64,000 nt of DNA from Devosia ginsengisoli (lineage in GTDB: Bacteria; Pseudomonadota; Alphaproteobacteria; Rhizobiales; Devosiaceae). The stretch is from assembly GCF_024707105.1 (NCBI RefSeq), contig NZ_JANQAJ010000009.1, positions 512,501-576,500 on the forward strand, written 5' to 3'. Every line of letters begins with the position of its first letter. Position 1 is the first letter of the stretch. This document shows, piece after piece, positions 39,207 to 48,973 of this stretch. A model generated the notes under the pieces. It saw nothing but the letters and a program-made list of their open reading frames with translations. It searched no databases and was not told where the DNA came from. The translations under genes and the position numbers were made by a program.

Positions 39207-39792
39207 TCAGTCCTGGCGCTTGAGGTAGCCGAGCACGGCGTCGATCACGTCGCCGGCCACCACATCCTGCGGTACATCGCGCGAGATGACGGTGACATCG
39301 GCTTCGGCATAGATGGGATAGCGATCCTCGATCAGCTTTTCGAGGGTGGCGCGGGGATTGGCGGTCTTGAGCAAGGGCCGGTTGGAGCGGCGCGACACCC
39401 GCTCGAACAGGATATCGACCTCGGCCTTGAGCCAGATGGAGAGGGCCTCGGCCTTGACCAGAGCCCGCGTCTCCGCATTGACGAAGGCGCCGCCGCCGGT
39501 GGCCAGCACGACGCCCTCGTCCTTGAGCACGCGGGCGATGACGCGGGTTTCCCCCGGCGCGGAACTCAGGTTCGCCGCGCTGCTCGAAAATCTCGGGAAT
39601 GCTCATCTGCGCCGCCTTCTCGATCTCTTCGTCGCTGTCGAGAAAATGGCGGTTGAGCCGGGCGGCGAGGCGGCGGCCGACCGTGGTCTTGCCGGCGCCC
39701 ATCATGCCGACCAGCACCAGCGGCCTGCCGGCAAGCCGCTCGGCAAGGTGTTCGGCGCGGGCCTGCCGCGATACCGCGTCGGGTCGGTTCAA
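39207..39792 (-). pseudogene. aroK: Shikimate kinase, frameshifted by one G in a homopolymer
   Basis: Phosphorylates shikimate. The N-terminal part starts at a TTG at 39792 (with AGGGGAG upstream) and carries Walker A in [18 protein letters not shown] and [12 protein letters not shown]. After EPEFRAG the frame is lost. The rest ([30 protein letters not shown], ending YLKRQD) is in the next frame. Deleting one G from the five-G run (five C at 39552-39556 on the plus strand) restores ...[15 protein letters not shown]... exactly as in the family. Since aroK is needed for aromatic amino acids and all other motifs are intact, a sequencing error is more likely than inactivation. Confidence 0.85.
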
Positions 39793-39939
39793 GAAGGCGC
39801 TCCCCTGATCTTGCCGCTATGAACCCGCCCCCGCCCCGCCTGTCAAGAACTTGCAGTTGGCGCCACGAGACCGCACTATGCCTACGGAAACGAAACCTTT
39901 TGCTGGCAAATTGCGCAAAAGCCGACAGCCGGACTGCCA

Positions 39940-40155
39940 ATGCCCACTCTGATCCGTCTCATCATCACGCTGCTTTTCCTGGCTGGCCTCGTCTATGCCG
40001 GCATGTTCGCGCTGGTCGCCTTCGTCGAGCCGACGCCCAAGGAAGTGACCATCCGCATTCCCCAGCGCGACCTGCTTTCGGGCGGGCAGCCGGCCTTGCC
40101 GGGACAGCAGGTGCCAGCGGCCGAAGAACCGGCGGCGGAGCCGGCCACGCCATGA
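39940..40155 (+). CDS. Small single-span membrane protein
   Basis: 71 aa: one N-terminal transmembrane helix (about residues 5-30, LIITLLFLAGLVYAGMFALV), then a short periplasmic segment (EPTPKEVTIRIPQRDL) and a Pro/Ala-rich tail. Similar short proteins precede xerD in related genomes, so it is probably real and conserved; function unknown. Its TGA overlaps the xerD ATG (ATGA), indicating translational coupling. Confidence 0.8.
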   Translation: MPTLIRLIITLLFLAGLVYAGMFALVAFVEPTPKEVTIRIPQRDLLSGGQPALPGQQVPAAEEPAAEPATP

Positions 40156-41063
40156 GCGGCGGCCACCTGATCGGCGCCTTTCTCGAAATGATGAGCGCCG
40201 AGCGCGGCGCAGCCAAGAACACCATCGCGGCCTATCGCCGCGACCTGGCCGATTATGCCGGCTATGTCGCGGGCCGGCAGCAGACGCTGCTGACTGTGGA
40301 TCGCGACACGGTCAATGCCTTTCTTGACCGGCTCAAGCATGACGGGTTGTCGGCCGCGTCTTCGGCGCGGCGGCTTTCGGCGATCCGGCAGTTCCACAAA
40401 TTCCTCTGTGCCGACGGCATGCGCGGGGACGACCCGACGCGGATCGTCGCCAGCCCGAAGAGCCGGCGGGCGCTACCGAAAGTACTGTCGCTGGCCGAGG
40501 TCGACAAGCTGCTCACCACGGCGGAAGCCGAAGCCAACAAGGAGGCTTCGCCGCAAAAGCAGGCGACAGCCCAGCGGCTCTATGTGCTGCTCGAACTGCT
40601 CTATGCCACTGGCCTGCGCGTCAGCGAGTTGGTGAGCCTGCGCCGCTCGGCGGTGATGCGCGACGCGAGTTTTTTGACCGTGATCGGCAAGGGCAGCAAG
40701 GAGCGCATCGTGCCGCTCAACGACCGGGCGCGCGATGCCGTGAAGGCCTATGCCGCAACGCTTGAAAAGGACGAGGTTTTCCTGTTCCCGGCATCCGGGG
40801 CCGACGGCTATTTGAGCAGGCAGGTTTTTGCCCGTGATCTCAAGCAATTGGCCATGGATGCCGGGATCAGCCCATCGCGGGTGGCGCCGCATGTGCTGCG
40901 CCATGCCTTTGCCAGCCACCTGCTGGCCGGCGGCGCCGATCTGCGCGTGGTGCAGATGCTGCTCGGCCATGCCGATATCTCGACCACCCAGATCTATACC
41001 CATGTGCTGGACGAGAAGCTGCGCACGCTGGTCGAGACCCATCACCCGCTGGCGGAGGGGTGA
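40152..41063 (+). CDS. xerD: Tyrosine recombinase XerD
   Basis: With XerC it resolves chromosome dimers at the dif site near the division septum. At 303 aa it has full length. The N-terminal SAM-like core-binding domain is present, and the catalytic residues are visible: Arg in [14 protein letters not shown], Lys in [11 protein letters not shown], His/Arg in [12 protein letters not shown], and Tyr in STTQIYTHV. Its position downstream of the small membrane protein and next to accA and aroKB is the usual housekeeping position, so it is not a phage integrase. Confidence 0.94.
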   Translation: MSGGHLIGAFLEMMSAERGAAKNTIAAYRRDLADYAGYVAGRQQTLLTVDRDTVNAFLDRLKHDGLSAASSARRLSAIRQFHKFLCADGMRGDDPTRIVASPKSRRALPKVLSLAEVDKLLTTAEAEANKEASPQKQATAQRLYVLLELLYATGLRVSELVSLRRSAVMRDASFLTVIGKGSKERIVPLNDRARDAVKAYAATLEKDEVFLFPASGADGYLSRQVFARDLKQLAMDAGISPSRVAPHVLRHAFASHLLAGGADLRVVQMLLGHADISTTQIYTHVLDEKLRTLVETHHPLAEG

Positions 41064-41077
41064 CGACTATCTTCGAG

Positions 41078-41168
41078 ACCTCATGGTGAGCTTGTCGAAC
41101 CACGAGGGCGGGCGAGTGGAGGCTTGGGTGCCACGACCTCGTCCTTCGACAGGCTCAGGATGAGGCCT
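41078..41168. repeat. Inverted repeat, family A (copy 4)
   Basis: CCTCATGGTGAGCTTGTCGA(ACCACGAGG) and the inverted CCTCGTCCTTCGACAGGCTC(AGGATGAGG). It lies between xerD and accA; the second arm is of the variant CATCCTGAG type. Confidence 0.9.
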
Positions 41169-41296
41169 ACTTGGGGGAAGGGCACGGCAAGAGCCTTGAC
41201 TCGGCATTGCGCCATCGCCACTTTCCGGCCACTTTAGGGCGCAAGAGCAGCGGCCCATAATCCAGGGTCCACAGATAGACCCGAACGGGCAGGTTG

Positions 41297-42250
41297 ATGC
41301 AGTCTTATCTCGATTTCGAAAAGCCGGTTGCCGATCTTGAGGGCAAGATCGCCGAACTCAAGGCCATGGCCACCAGCGACCAGGCCGTGAGCATCGACGA
41401 AGAGGTCAACCGGCTGTCCAGCCGCGCCGACGAGGCGCTGGTCGAAATCTACAAGAAGCTCACCCCCTGGCAGAAGACGCAGGTGGCGCGCCATCCGCAG
41501 CGCCCGCATTTCTCCGACTATGTCGGCAAGCTGATATCAGAATGGACGCCGCTGGCCGGTGACCGGAAATATCGCGAGGACGCCGCCCTGCTGGCCGGCT
41601 TCGGCCGCTTCAACGGGCAGTCGGTGGCCATTCTCGGCCAGGAAAAGGGCTCTTCGACCGAAACGCGCCTCAAGCACAATTTCGGCATGGCCAGCCCCGA
41701 GGGCTATCGCAAGGCCGTCCGCATCATGGACATGGCCGACCGCTTCAACATTCCGCTGATTTCCTTCGTCGACACCGCCGGCGCCTATCCCGGTATCGGC
41801 GCCGAGGAGCGTGGTCAGGCCGAGGCCATTGCCCGCTCGACCGAAAAATGCCTCGAACTGGGCGTGCCCAATATCGCCATCGTCATCGGCGAGGGCGGCT
41901 CGGGCGGCGCCATTGCCATCGCCGTGGCCAACCGCGTGCTGATGCTGGAAAATGCCATCTATTCGGTGATCTCGCCTGAAGCGGGCGCCTCGATCCTGTT
42001 CCGCGACGCCGCCAAGGCGCAGGACATGGCGACGGCCCAGAAGATCACCGCGCAGGACCTGCTGGGCTTCGGCGTGATCGACGGCATCATCCCCGAACCG
42101 GCCGGCGGCGCCCATCGCCATCACGAGGCCATCATGGATGCGACCCGCGCGGCGATTGCCGGGTTCCTCGCCGATTTCGAGGGCAAGGGGCGGCTGGAAA
42201 CGCGCGAACATCGCCGCGAGAAATTCCTGGCGATCGGCTCGACGCTTTAG
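41297..42250 (+). CDS. accA: Acetyl-CoA carboxylase carboxyltransferase subunit alpha
   Basis: Alpha subunit of the carboxyltransferase that makes malonyl-CoA for fatty-acid synthesis. It is 317 aa from the ATG at 41297 (MQSYLDFEKPVADLEGKIAE); a TTG directly before it is ignored. Crotonase-fold motifs are DTAGAYPGIGAEERGQAEAI, GEGGSGGAIAIAVANRV and SVISPEAGASILF. It is monocistronic here; accD is elsewhere, as is usual. Confidence 0.98.
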   Translation: MQSYLDFEKPVADLEGKIAELKAMATSDQAVSIDEEVNRLSSRADEALVEIYKKLTPWQKTQVARHPQRPHFSDYVGKLISEWTPLAGDRKYREDAALLAGFGRFNGQSVAILGQEKGSSTETRLKHNFGMASPEGYRKAVRIMDMADRFNIPLISFVDTAGAYPGIGAEERGQAEAIARSTEKCLELGVPNIAIVIGEGGSGGAIAIAVANRVLMLENAIYSVISPEAGASILFRDAAKAQDMATAQKITAQDLLGFGVIDGIIPEPAGGAHRHHEAIMDATRAAIAGFLADFEGKGRLETREHRREKFLAIGSTL

Positions 42251-42252
42251 GG

Positions 42253-42298
42253 TTAGGGGGATACCCCCTCCTAGCCTCCCCTGATAGGGGGAGGGTTT
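42253..42298. repeat. Palindromic repeat, family F (copy 1)
   Basis: GGGGGATACCCCCTCCTAGC followed by CTCCCCTGATAGGGGGAGGG directly after the accA stop. It is related to the element at 48857-48973. Confidence 0.8.
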
Positions 42299-42316
42299 AC
42301 TTGGAAGAATGAGCCC

Positions 42317-42475
42317 GGCTTCCCCTCTCCCCTCGTGGGAGAGGGTGGAAATCCGCGTCCAGCGGATTTCCGGGTGAGGGGGCTGCGCCATCCCATGCTT
42401 CAATGCCGAAGGCTAGCTCAGCACCCCCTCATCCGCCCTTCGGGCACCTTCTCCCACGAGGGGAGAAGGGGAAGA
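42317..42475. repeat. Composite palindromic repeat, family C (copy 2, inverted)
   Basis: The reverse complement of the copy at 32709: CTCTCCCCTCGTGGGAGAGG, an internal AAATCCGC / GCGGATTT hairpin, GCTGCGCCATCCCATGCTT, then CCCTCATCCGCCCTTCGGGC and CTTCTCCCACGAGGGGAGAA. The 440-bp accA / L,D-transpeptidase spacer (42251-42692) consists mainly of this and the family F element; the remaining part up to 42692 shows no gene. Confidence 0.9.
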
Positions 42476-42692
42476 GCCCAAGCACCAGAAGTCCGAAGTG
42501 AATACGCCCCAGCAGAGGAACCTTGGCATTCGGCAGAACCGCCACACACTTGCGTGATATCGCCCCGCTTCCAGCGCTTTATGCAGCGTGCTAACGCTTC
42601 GTTCACCAGCAAAACTCATGCTGCGGTAACCACCGGGCCCTATGGGTCACCGCTTCAACACGTCCATCGGGCCGCCGACCTTGACCGCCACC

Positions 42693-43718
42693 ATGCTTCG
42701 CAAAATTTCCTCGGTGCTGATCCTGCTCTGGGTCGCCTTCGGGCTCGTCGCCTGCGGCGGCTTCCTGCCCAAATCCAGCGACAACCGGCATAACCAGCCG
42801 CTGTCCAGCGTGGTGCAGGCGGGTTTGCGCAATATGGGTTCCTCGCCCGGCGAAGCCATGATGGTGCGCATCTTCAAGGAGGAGAAGACCCTCGAAGTGT
42901 GGAAGCGCACCACATCAGGCTCGTTCCGGCTGTTCAAGACCTACGAGATCTGCGCCTATTCCGGCGATCTCGGCCCCAAGATCAAGGAAGGCGACCGGCA
43001 GAGCCCGGAGGGCTTCTATACGATCACGCCCGGCCTGATGAATCCGCGCTCCAGCTATTACCTGGCCTTCAATACCGGCTTTCCCAACAAGTTCGACCGC
43101 GTCTGGGGCCGCACCGGCAGCGACCTGATGGTGCATGGCGACTGCTCGTCGCGCGGCTGCTACGCCATGACCGACGAGGGCATTGCCGAAATCTATGCGC
43201 TGGCCCGCGAAAGCTTCAAGGGCGGCAACCAGAGCTTCCAGCTACAAATCTTCCCGTTCAAGATGACCGCCGCCAAACTGGCACAGAAGGCCTCGAGCCC
43301 GCATATCGGCTTCTGGAAGGACATCAAGGAAGGCTACGACCTGTTCGAGCTGACCAAGACGCCGCCGGCCTGGGACGTGTGCGAGCGGCAGTATATCTTC
43401 AACGCGGTCGGTGGCGGCGCGCTCAACCCGATGGGTCCCTGCCCGCCCGTGATCCAGAATGCCGCGCTGACCGCCAAGCAGCAGGCCGACGAAACCGCCT
43501 TTGTCGCCGCTGTCGAAAGCGAAGCGCAGAAGGCGGCGCGGCTGGCGGCGGAAGCCGAGCGGCAGGCAGCAGCCGAAGCCGCCGCCAAGGCGCGCGGCGA
43601 GGCCATAGGCGGCTTCTTCAGCGGCATTGGCAGCATGTTCGGTGGCAAGGATGCCGATATCGTGCCGGTCATGTCTGGCCAGCCGGCGCCCCGGCCGATG
43701 CCGCCGCTGTCGCGGTAG
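42693..43718 (+). CDS. L,D-transpeptidase (YkuD family) lipoprotein
   Basis: Cell-wall cross-linking enzyme candidate, 341 aa. The start at 42693 (MLRKISSVLILLWVAFGLVA) gives a lipoprotein signal with lipobox LVACGG. The YkuD domain spans about residues 45-210 and has the catalytic motif HGDCSSRGCYAMTD with the nucleophile Cys. The C-terminal quarter is Ala/Glu-rich and probably helical (EAQKAARLAAEAERQAAAEA), followed by a Pro-rich tail. Whether it forms 3-3 cross-links or attaches outer-membrane proteins is not predictable. Confidence 0.88.
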   Translation: MLRKISSVLILLWVAFGLVACGGFLPKSSDNRHNQPLSSVVQAGLRNMGSSPGEAMMVRIFKEEKTLEVWKRTTSGSFRLFKTYEICAYSGDLGPKIKEGDRQSPEGFYTITPGLMNPRSSYYLAFNTGFPNKFDRVWGRTGSDLMVHGDCSSRGCYAMTDEGIAEIYALARESFKGGNQSFQLQIFPFKMTAAKLAQKASSPHIGFWKDIKEGYDLFELTKTPPAWDVCERQYIFNAVGGGALNPMGPCPPVIQNAALTAKQQADETAFVAAVESEAQKAARLAAEAERQAAAEAAAKARGEAIGGFFSGIGSMFGGKDADIVPVMSGQPAPRPMPPLSR

Positions 43719-43729
43719 ACGTTACAAAG

Positions 43730-43819
43730 CCCTCATGGTGAGCTTGTCGAACCACGAGGGCGGGCGAGTGGAGGCCCGTGCCACGACCTCGTGGTTCGAC
43801 AGGCTCACCATGAGGTCTA
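43730..43819. repeat. Inverted repeat, family A (copy 5)
   Basis: CCTCATGGTGAGCTTGTCGA(ACCACGAGG) and CCTCGTGGTTCGACAGGCTC(ACCATGAGG). It is almost identical to copy 4 over the first arm and centre (GGCGGGCGAGTGGAGGC). Confidence 0.9.
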
Positions 43820-43867
43820 CTGGTCATTGAGAATTGCGATACCATATCCAGGCCGCAATCTGCGCCG

Positions 43868-44510
43868 ATGGACGCGGCAGCCAGTATGGAGACGTCAGCC
43901 TTGGAAGAGACAGCCTCTATCGATGTCCAGGGGGAGAAGCGGACGGAGCTGTCCCCGCCGCGCCGGCGCATGCCGCTGGCCAATGTCCTGAGCTTCGTGG
44001 TCGGGCTGGTGGGTATTGCGGCCATCGGCGCCAGCGCCTGGTTCTATAGCGAAACCCAGCGCGAGATCGTGCGGCTCTCCACCGATATCGCCCAGTTGCG
44101 CGTGAGCATCGAACTGTTCGGCCGCCAGCAGGGCACCCTCGGGCACCGACACGGCCAGCCTTGCCGATCTCGCCAATCGCCTGGCCATTCTGGAAGAGAA
44201 CTGGCGCAGCGCCCCGGCGCCGGCCGCGAGCCTGCCTGATGTGCCCGCTGCCGCACCCGCCGCGGCGCAGGGTGGCGACTGCCTGCCCACCGGCACGCGT
44301 TTTCTCGTGGGGGCTGGCGACAGCTATCCGCTCTGCGACGTAGCCGGCCAGGTCGAGATCGGCGCGGTGGACAATGGCTTCATTTCGCTGAGCGACGGCA
44401 CTGTCATCGCCGCCGGCGGCAATATCGGCCTGCCCGGCTCGGCCTGCATGATCGGCGTCGTCTCGGCCGGCGAAGTGACAGGATATGCCGAGATCAGGGT
44501 GACCTGCTGA
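43868..44510 (+). pseudogene. Single-span membrane protein of unknown function, frameshifted
   Basis: The N-terminal frame starts MDAAASMETSALEETASID and has a transmembrane helix (ANVLSFVVGLVGIAAIGASA) then a coiled segment (QREIVRLSTDIAQLRVSIEL). After FGRQQGTLG, at about 44139-44146, the frame must change by one base (GGG to GG) to continue as TDTASLADLANRLAILEENW and into the C-terminal globular part (GGDCLPTGTRFLVGAGDSYP ... TGYAEIRVTC). Corrected, it is a ~213-aa inner-membrane protein with a periplasmic domain containing a few Cys. I recognise no family. One indel next to otherwise good coding sequence suggests a sequence error. Confidence 0.65.
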
Positions 44511-44562
44511 GGCAGAGCAAGCCCGATCGCGCTCCATTCTCTTCAGCCCTCCGTAGCCCCCA

Positions 44563-44669
44563 CCACCCCACCCTCAATCCCTCCCCATCAAGGGGAGGGA
44601 GGCGCCAGTTCGAATGTCGGTGTTCATCGTCTCCCTCCCCCTTGTGGGGAGGGATCAAGGGTGGGGGTA
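44563..44669. repeat. Palindromic repeat, family B (copy 3)
   Basis: CACCCTCAATCCCTCCCCATC with AAGGGGAGGGAGGCG, then CTCCCTCCCCCTTGTGGGGA and GGATCAAGGGTGGGGGT. It is located between the membrane-protein gene and secA. Confidence 0.9.
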
Positions 44670-44701
44670 ACCACGCGCACCGGACGACGGGTGACGGAAG
44701 T

Positions 44702-44728
44702 GAAAAGGCCCGGATCGCTCCGGGCCTT
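44702..44728 (-). terminator. Rho-independent terminator of secA
   Basis: Stem AAGGCCCGGA / TCCGGGCCTT with a 4-nt loop and TTTT on the minus strand, 9 bp after the secA stop. Confidence 0.85.
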
Positions 44729-44736
44729 TGTGCAGT

Positions 44737-47520
44737 CTAGAATGCACCGTGGCAGTGCTTGAATTTCTTGCCCGAGCCGCAGGGGCATGGGGCGTTGCGG
44801 GAGACGCCGACCAGCAGCTTGGGGTCGATCGGACGCAGGGACTTGTCGGCATCCTGCTCGTCGCCCTGCCCGTCGGCAAAGGGGCCAGCGGCAAAGCCGG
44901 GGCCCGGCACGGTGCCGGACACATCGCTTGCCGCGTCGTTTTCGCCCGTGGTCGGGTCGATGTGGGTTTCGCGCAGCCGGCTGAGATCGGCCACCGGCGG
45001 CGCCACCGGGCGCGGCTGCAGCTCGACATGGCTGAGCTGGGTGGTCACCAGTTCGCGCAGGTTGACCAGCAGCGACTGGAACAGCTCATAGGCCTCCTGC
45101 TTGTATTCGTTGAGCGGATCGCGCTGGGCGATGCCGCGCCAGCCCACCACCTTGGAAAGGTGGTCGAGCGTCACCAGATGCTCGCGCCACAGCCCGTCGA
45201 TCGACTGCAGCAGGATGGACTTTTCCACCTGGCGCATCACGGTCGGATTGGGAGCGCCGGCGGCAGCCATACTGGCGATGGTGCGCTCTTCCTTGGCGGC
45301 GGCATGGGCATCGGCGGCCTCGATCAGCCGCTGGGTGACGATCTCGGCATCGATGCCTTCCTCGGCGGCCCATTCGGCCACCGGCACATCGATATTGAGA
45401 TAGGTCTTGGCAGCGGCGGTCAGTTGCTCGGCATGCCACTGCTCGGGATAGGAGCGCGGCGGAATGGCCTTGGCGACGATGTTCTCGACCACGTCGTGGC
45501 GCATGTCGATGACGGTCTCGCTGACATCCTCGGCATCCATCATCTCGATGCGCTGCTCGAAGATCACCTTGCGCTGATCGTTCATCACGTCGTCGTATTT
45601 GAGGATGTTCTTGCGGATATCGAAATTGCGCGCCTCGACCTTGCCCTGGGCGCGTTCGATGGCCTTGGTCACCCACGGATGGGTGATGCTCTCGCCCTGC
45701 TCCAGCCCCAGCTTGCCGAGCATGGAATCCATGCTGTCGACCGGGAAGATGCGCATCAGGTCGTCCTGCAGCGACAGGAAGAAAGCCGAATGGCCCGGAT
45801 CGCCCTGGCGGCCGGAACGGCCACGCAACTGGTTGTCGATGCGGCGGCTCTCGTGGCGCTCGGTGCCGATGACCATGAGCCCGCCCGCGGCCAGGGCCTT
45901 GGCCTTGTCGGCGGCTATGGTGGACTTGATCTCGGCGATCTTGGCCTCGCGGGCCTCGCCCTCCAGCCCCTCCGTCTCGCGCTGGATGCGCATTTCGAGA
46001 TTGCCGCCCAACTGGATGTCGGTACCGCGACCAGCCATGTTGGTGGCGATGGTGATGGCGCCGGGCAGGCCGGCATCGGCGACGATGAAGGCTTCCTGCT
46101 CGTGGTGGCGGGCATTGAGCACGTTCATGCTGCCCACATTCTTCTTGCGCAGCAGATCGGCCAGCATTTCCGACTTCTCGATCGAGGTCGTGCCGACCAG
46201 CACGGGCTGGCCGCGCTCCTGGCACTGTTTGATCATATCGGCGATGGCGTTGAACTTTTCCTCGGCGGTGCGGAAGATGGCGTCTTCGTCATCGACGCGC
46301 TGCACCGGCACGTTGGTGGGAATGGTCACCACGTCGAGCTTGTAGATATCGGCGAATTCCTCGGCCTCGGTCGCCGCCGTACCGGTCATGCCGGCCAGCT
46401 TCTTGTAGAGGCGGAAATAGTTCTGGAAGGTGATCGAGGCCAGCGTCTGGTTTTCCGGCTGGATCTTGACGTGTTCCTTGGCTTCCAGCGCCTGGTGCAG
46501 GCCTTCCGAATAGCGGCGGCCCGGCATCATGCGGCCGGAAAACTCGTCGATGATGACGACTTCGTCATTGCGGACGATATAGTCCTTGTCGCGGCGGAAC
46601 AGCTTGTGGGCCCGCAGCGCCGAATTGGCGTGATGCACCAGGGCGACGTTTTCCACGTCATAGAGCGAGCCGGTCTTGAGCAGCCCATCCTCGGTCAGCT
46701 TGGCTTCGAGCTTTTCGATGCCCTGATCGGTGAAGGTGGCGGCGCGCTGCTTTTCATCGAGGTCGAAATCGCCCTCGCCGATGATCGGCATCAGCGCGTC
46801 GATGGTGGTGTAGAGGCTGGAGCGGTCGTCCGACGGCCCCGAAATGATCAGCGGCGTGCGCGCCTCGTCGATCAGGATCGAGTCCACTTCGTCGACGATG
46901 GCGAAGGCATGGCCCCGCTGCACCATCTGGGCGCGGGTATATTTCATGTTGTCGCGCAGATAGTCGAAGCCGAGCTCGTTATTGGTGCCGTAGGTGATGT
47001 CGGCTTCATAGGCCGCCTTGCGCTCGGCATCGGTCAGCCCATGGACGATGACGCCCCAGGACAGGCCGAGGAAATTGTAGATCTGGCCCATCCAGGCGGC
47101 GTCGCGCTTGACCAGGTAGTCGTTGACCGTGACCAGATGCGCGCCCTGCCCGGTCAGGGCATTGAGATACATCGGCAGCGTCGCCACCAGCGTCTTGCCT
47201 TCACCGGTCCGCATCTCGGCAATGCCGCGCTCGTTCATCACCATGCCGCCGATGAGCTGCACGTCGAAATGGCGCATGCCGAGCACGCGCTTGGACGCCT
47301 CGCGCACGGTGGCGAAGGCCGGCACGATCAGGTCTTCAAGATCGGCACCCTTTTCGAGCTGCGCCTTGAATTCGGCGGTGCGGGCGCGCAACTCGTCATC
47401 GCTGAGCTTTTCCAGTTCCGGCTCAAGCGCGTTGATCGCGTTGACCTTGCCCTGGAATCGCTTGACTTGGCGGTCTGACGGAGACCCGAATATCCGCCGG
47501 GCGAGCGAGGCAAGTGCCAT
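44737..47520 (-). CDS. secA: Preprotein translocase ATPase SecA
   Basis: Motor of the Sec export pathway, driving proteins through SecYEG. It is 927 aa. Walker A is in [20 protein letters not shown], the DEAD-like box is in [18 protein letters not shown], and the second nucleotide site and helical wing follow ([20 protein letters not shown]). The C-terminus ends with a zinc-binding SEC-C motif ([17 protein letters not shown]). It is divergent from the exported parvulin gene, a conserved arrangement. Confidence 0.98.
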   Translation of the reverse strand: MALASLARRIFGSPSDRQVKRFQGKVNAINALEPELEKLSDDELRARTAEFKAQLEKGADLEDLIVPAFATVREASKRVLGMRHFDVQLIGGMVMNERGIAEMRTGEGKTLVATLPMYLNALTGQGAHLVTVNDYLVKRDAAWMGQIYNFLGLSWGVIVHGLTDAERKAAYEADITYGTNNELGFDYLRDNMKYTRAQMVQRGHAFAIVDEVDSILIDEARTPLIISGPSDDRSSLYTTIDALMPIIGEGDFDLDEKQRAATFTDQGIEKLEAKLTEDGLLKTGSLYDVENVALVHHANSALRAHKLFRRDKDYIVRNDEVVIIDEFSGRMMPGRRYSEGLHQALEAKEHVKIQPENQTLASITFQNYFRLYKKLAGMTGTAATEAEEFADIYKLDVVTIPTNVPVQRVDDEDAIFRTAEEKFNAIADMIKQCQERGQPVLVGTTSIEKSEMLADLLRKKNVGSMNVLNARHHEQEAFIVADAGLPGAITIATNMAGRGTDIQLGGNLEMRIQRETEGLEGEAREAKIAEIKSTIAADKAKALAAGGLMVIGTERHESRRIDNQLRGRSGRQGDPGHSAFFLSLQDDLMRIFPVDSMDSMLGKLGLEQGESITHPWVTKAIERAQGKVEARNFDIRKNILKYDDVMNDQRKVIFEQRIEMMDAEDVSETVIDMRHDVVENIVAKAIPPRSYPEQWHAEQLTAAAKTYLNIDVPVAEWAAEEGIDAEIVTQRLIEAADAHAAAKEERTIASMAAAGAPNPTVMRQVEKSILLQSIDGLWREHLVTLDHLSKVVGWRGIAQRDPLNEYKQEAYELFQSLLVNLRELVTTQLSHVELQPRPVAPPVADLSRLRETHIDPTTGENDAASDVSGTVPGPGFAAGPFADGQGDEQDADKSLRPIDPKLLVGVSRNAPCPCGSGKKFKHCHGAF

Positions 47521-47910
47521 AGATCAGGTCCTTTTATGACTCATCGGGGTGCGGCGGGGAAATTGCGGAATGGACCGTTGGGCCGCGTCGACGCGATGAG
47601 AAAGCCTTTCCGGCTTTGAAATTTCTGATGTCCCGCCACAGGGCGGAAAAGCGCGTGAGATGTAAGAGCGGACCCCTGTCTTGTCAACGTCGCCGAAATC
47701 GGCGACACCTGCCTGCCCTGCCGGAAATCCCGGCAGAAACAGGATCTTCGGCTGTCGATCCCATTGCATGACACGGCGCGGCACATTTTGGCCCCGGTGC
47801 CATGCAAGGGCAGGCCGGAGCGCCGCGCCGGACCGACGGGCGTGCCTATCGCCGACGACAACACGCCAGGACGCCAATTTTAGCAAGCGCCGGCCAAGGA
47901 GACCGACCCG
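47521..47910. other. 390-bp divergent region between secA and the parvulin gene
   Basis: No gene is visible. It contains three short hairpins (CCGCCACAGGGCGG near 47636, GTCGCCGAAATCGGCGAC near 47690, and CTGCCGGAAATCCCGGCAG near 47717), the last two close together. It should contain the promoters of both secA and the parvulin. None of the dispersed repeat families is present. Confidence 0.5.
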
Positions 47911-48846
47911 ATGAAATTTTCCCTTTCGCGCCTCGCCCGCAATGCGAGCGTTCTTGCCCTGATGCTGGGGGCCGGCATGGCCGCTCCCGCTCTGGCACAG
48001 GACGCCGCGCCCGCCGAGGCCGCTCCCCCGGCCGCCGAAGCGCCGGCCGCTGCCTCTCCCGACACCGTGGTAGCCACGGTTGGCGGCGAGTCGATCACCG
48101 AAGCCGACCTGAGCTTTGCCGCCGAGGACCTGGCCCAGCAACTGAGCCAGATGCCTCCCGAGCAGCGCCGCCCCTTCCTGCTGCGCGTGCTGATCGACAC
48201 CAAGATGGTGGCCCAGGCCGGCCGGCAGGCCGGGCTGGCCGATGCGCCGCTGTTCAAGCAGCGCATCCACTATCTCGAGGAACGCGCGCTGCACAGCGCC
48301 TATCTCAGCGAAGCCTTCGTCAAGGAAGTGACCGAAGAAGCGGTGCGCGCCGACTATGACAAATTCGTCGCCGATTTCGTGCCCTCGGATGAAATCCGCG
48401 CCAGCCACATCCTGGTCGAGACCGAGGAAGAGGCCAATACGCTCAAGGCCGAGCTGGATGGCGGCGCCGACTTTGCCACCCTGGCCAAGGAAAATTCGAT
48501 CGATCCCGGCGCGGCCAATGGCGGCGACCTGGGCTTTTTCGGCAAGGGCATGATGGTGGCGCCGTTCGAGACCGCCGCCTTCGCCCTGACCGAGGTCGGT
48601 CAGGTCAGTGCGCCGGTACAGTCCCAGTTCGGCTGGCACATCATCAAGCTCGAGGAAAAGCGCCAGACCACGCCGCCGGCCTTCGAGCAGGTTGCCGGCG
48701 AATTGCAGCAGCAATTGCTGGTGACGACCTATGACGACACGCTGGCCCAACTGCGCGAGGGCGTCGAAATCGACATCCCCGACGCCGCGCTCAAGGCCGC
48801 CGTCGATGCGCAGACCCAGCCGGCCGAAGAAGCGCCGGTCGAGTAA
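47911..48846 (+). CDS. Exported parvulin-type peptidyl-prolyl isomerase
   Basis: Periplasmic foldase of 311 aa. A signal peptide (MKFSLSRLARNASVLALMLG, cleavage after ALAQ) is followed by an Ala/Pro/Glu-rich linker, a SurA/PpiC-type N-terminal helical region (FLLRVLIDTKMVAQAGRQAG), and a rotamase domain at about residues 160-255 (IRASHILVETEEEA, SIDPGAANGGDLGFFGKGMM, FGWHIIKLEEKR). The C-terminal helix includes FEQVAGELQQQLL. It is divergent from secA, suggesting coupled expression of export and folding. A family F repeat follows the stop. Confidence 0.93.
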   Translation: MKFSLSRLARNASVLALMLGAGMAAPALAQDAAPAEAAPPAAEAPAAASPDTVVATVGGESITEADLSFAAEDLAQQLSQMPPEQRRPFLLRVLIDTKMVAQAGRQAGLADAPLFKQRIHYLEERALHSAYLSEAFVKEVTEEAVRADYDKFVADFVPSDEIRASHILVETEEEANTLKAELDGGADFATLAKENSIDPGAANGGDLGFFGKGMMVAPFETAAFALTEVGQVSAPVQSQFGWHIIKLEEKRQTTPPAFEQVAGELQQQLLVTTYDDTLAQLREGVEIDIPDAALKAAVDAQTQPAEEAPVE

Positions 48847-48856
48847 GAGTCTGAGC

Positions 48857-48973
48857 GGATACCCCGTCCCAACCTCCCCTGACAGGGGAGGAACAGATCG
48901 GGGATTTGGCATCATACTGCCCCAAACACTGTGCGGTTCCTCCCCTTTCAGGGGAGGCTAGGAGGGGGTACCC
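48857..48973. repeat. Palindromic repeat, family F (copy 2), overlapping the tetR 3' end
   Basis: ACCCCGTCCCAACCTCCCCT(GACAGGGGAGG) and TCCTCCCCTTTCAGGGGAGG, then CTAGGAGGGGGTACCC. The last block encodes the C-terminal residues and stop of the TetR gene on the minus strand. Confidence 0.9.

Noticed and set aside
38086-39792. Bifunctional AroK-AroB fusion protein
   Set aside because: The middle of the frame is Arg/His-rich nonsense produced by a one-base shift in aroK; aroB has its own start and aroK its own C-terminus in the other frame.
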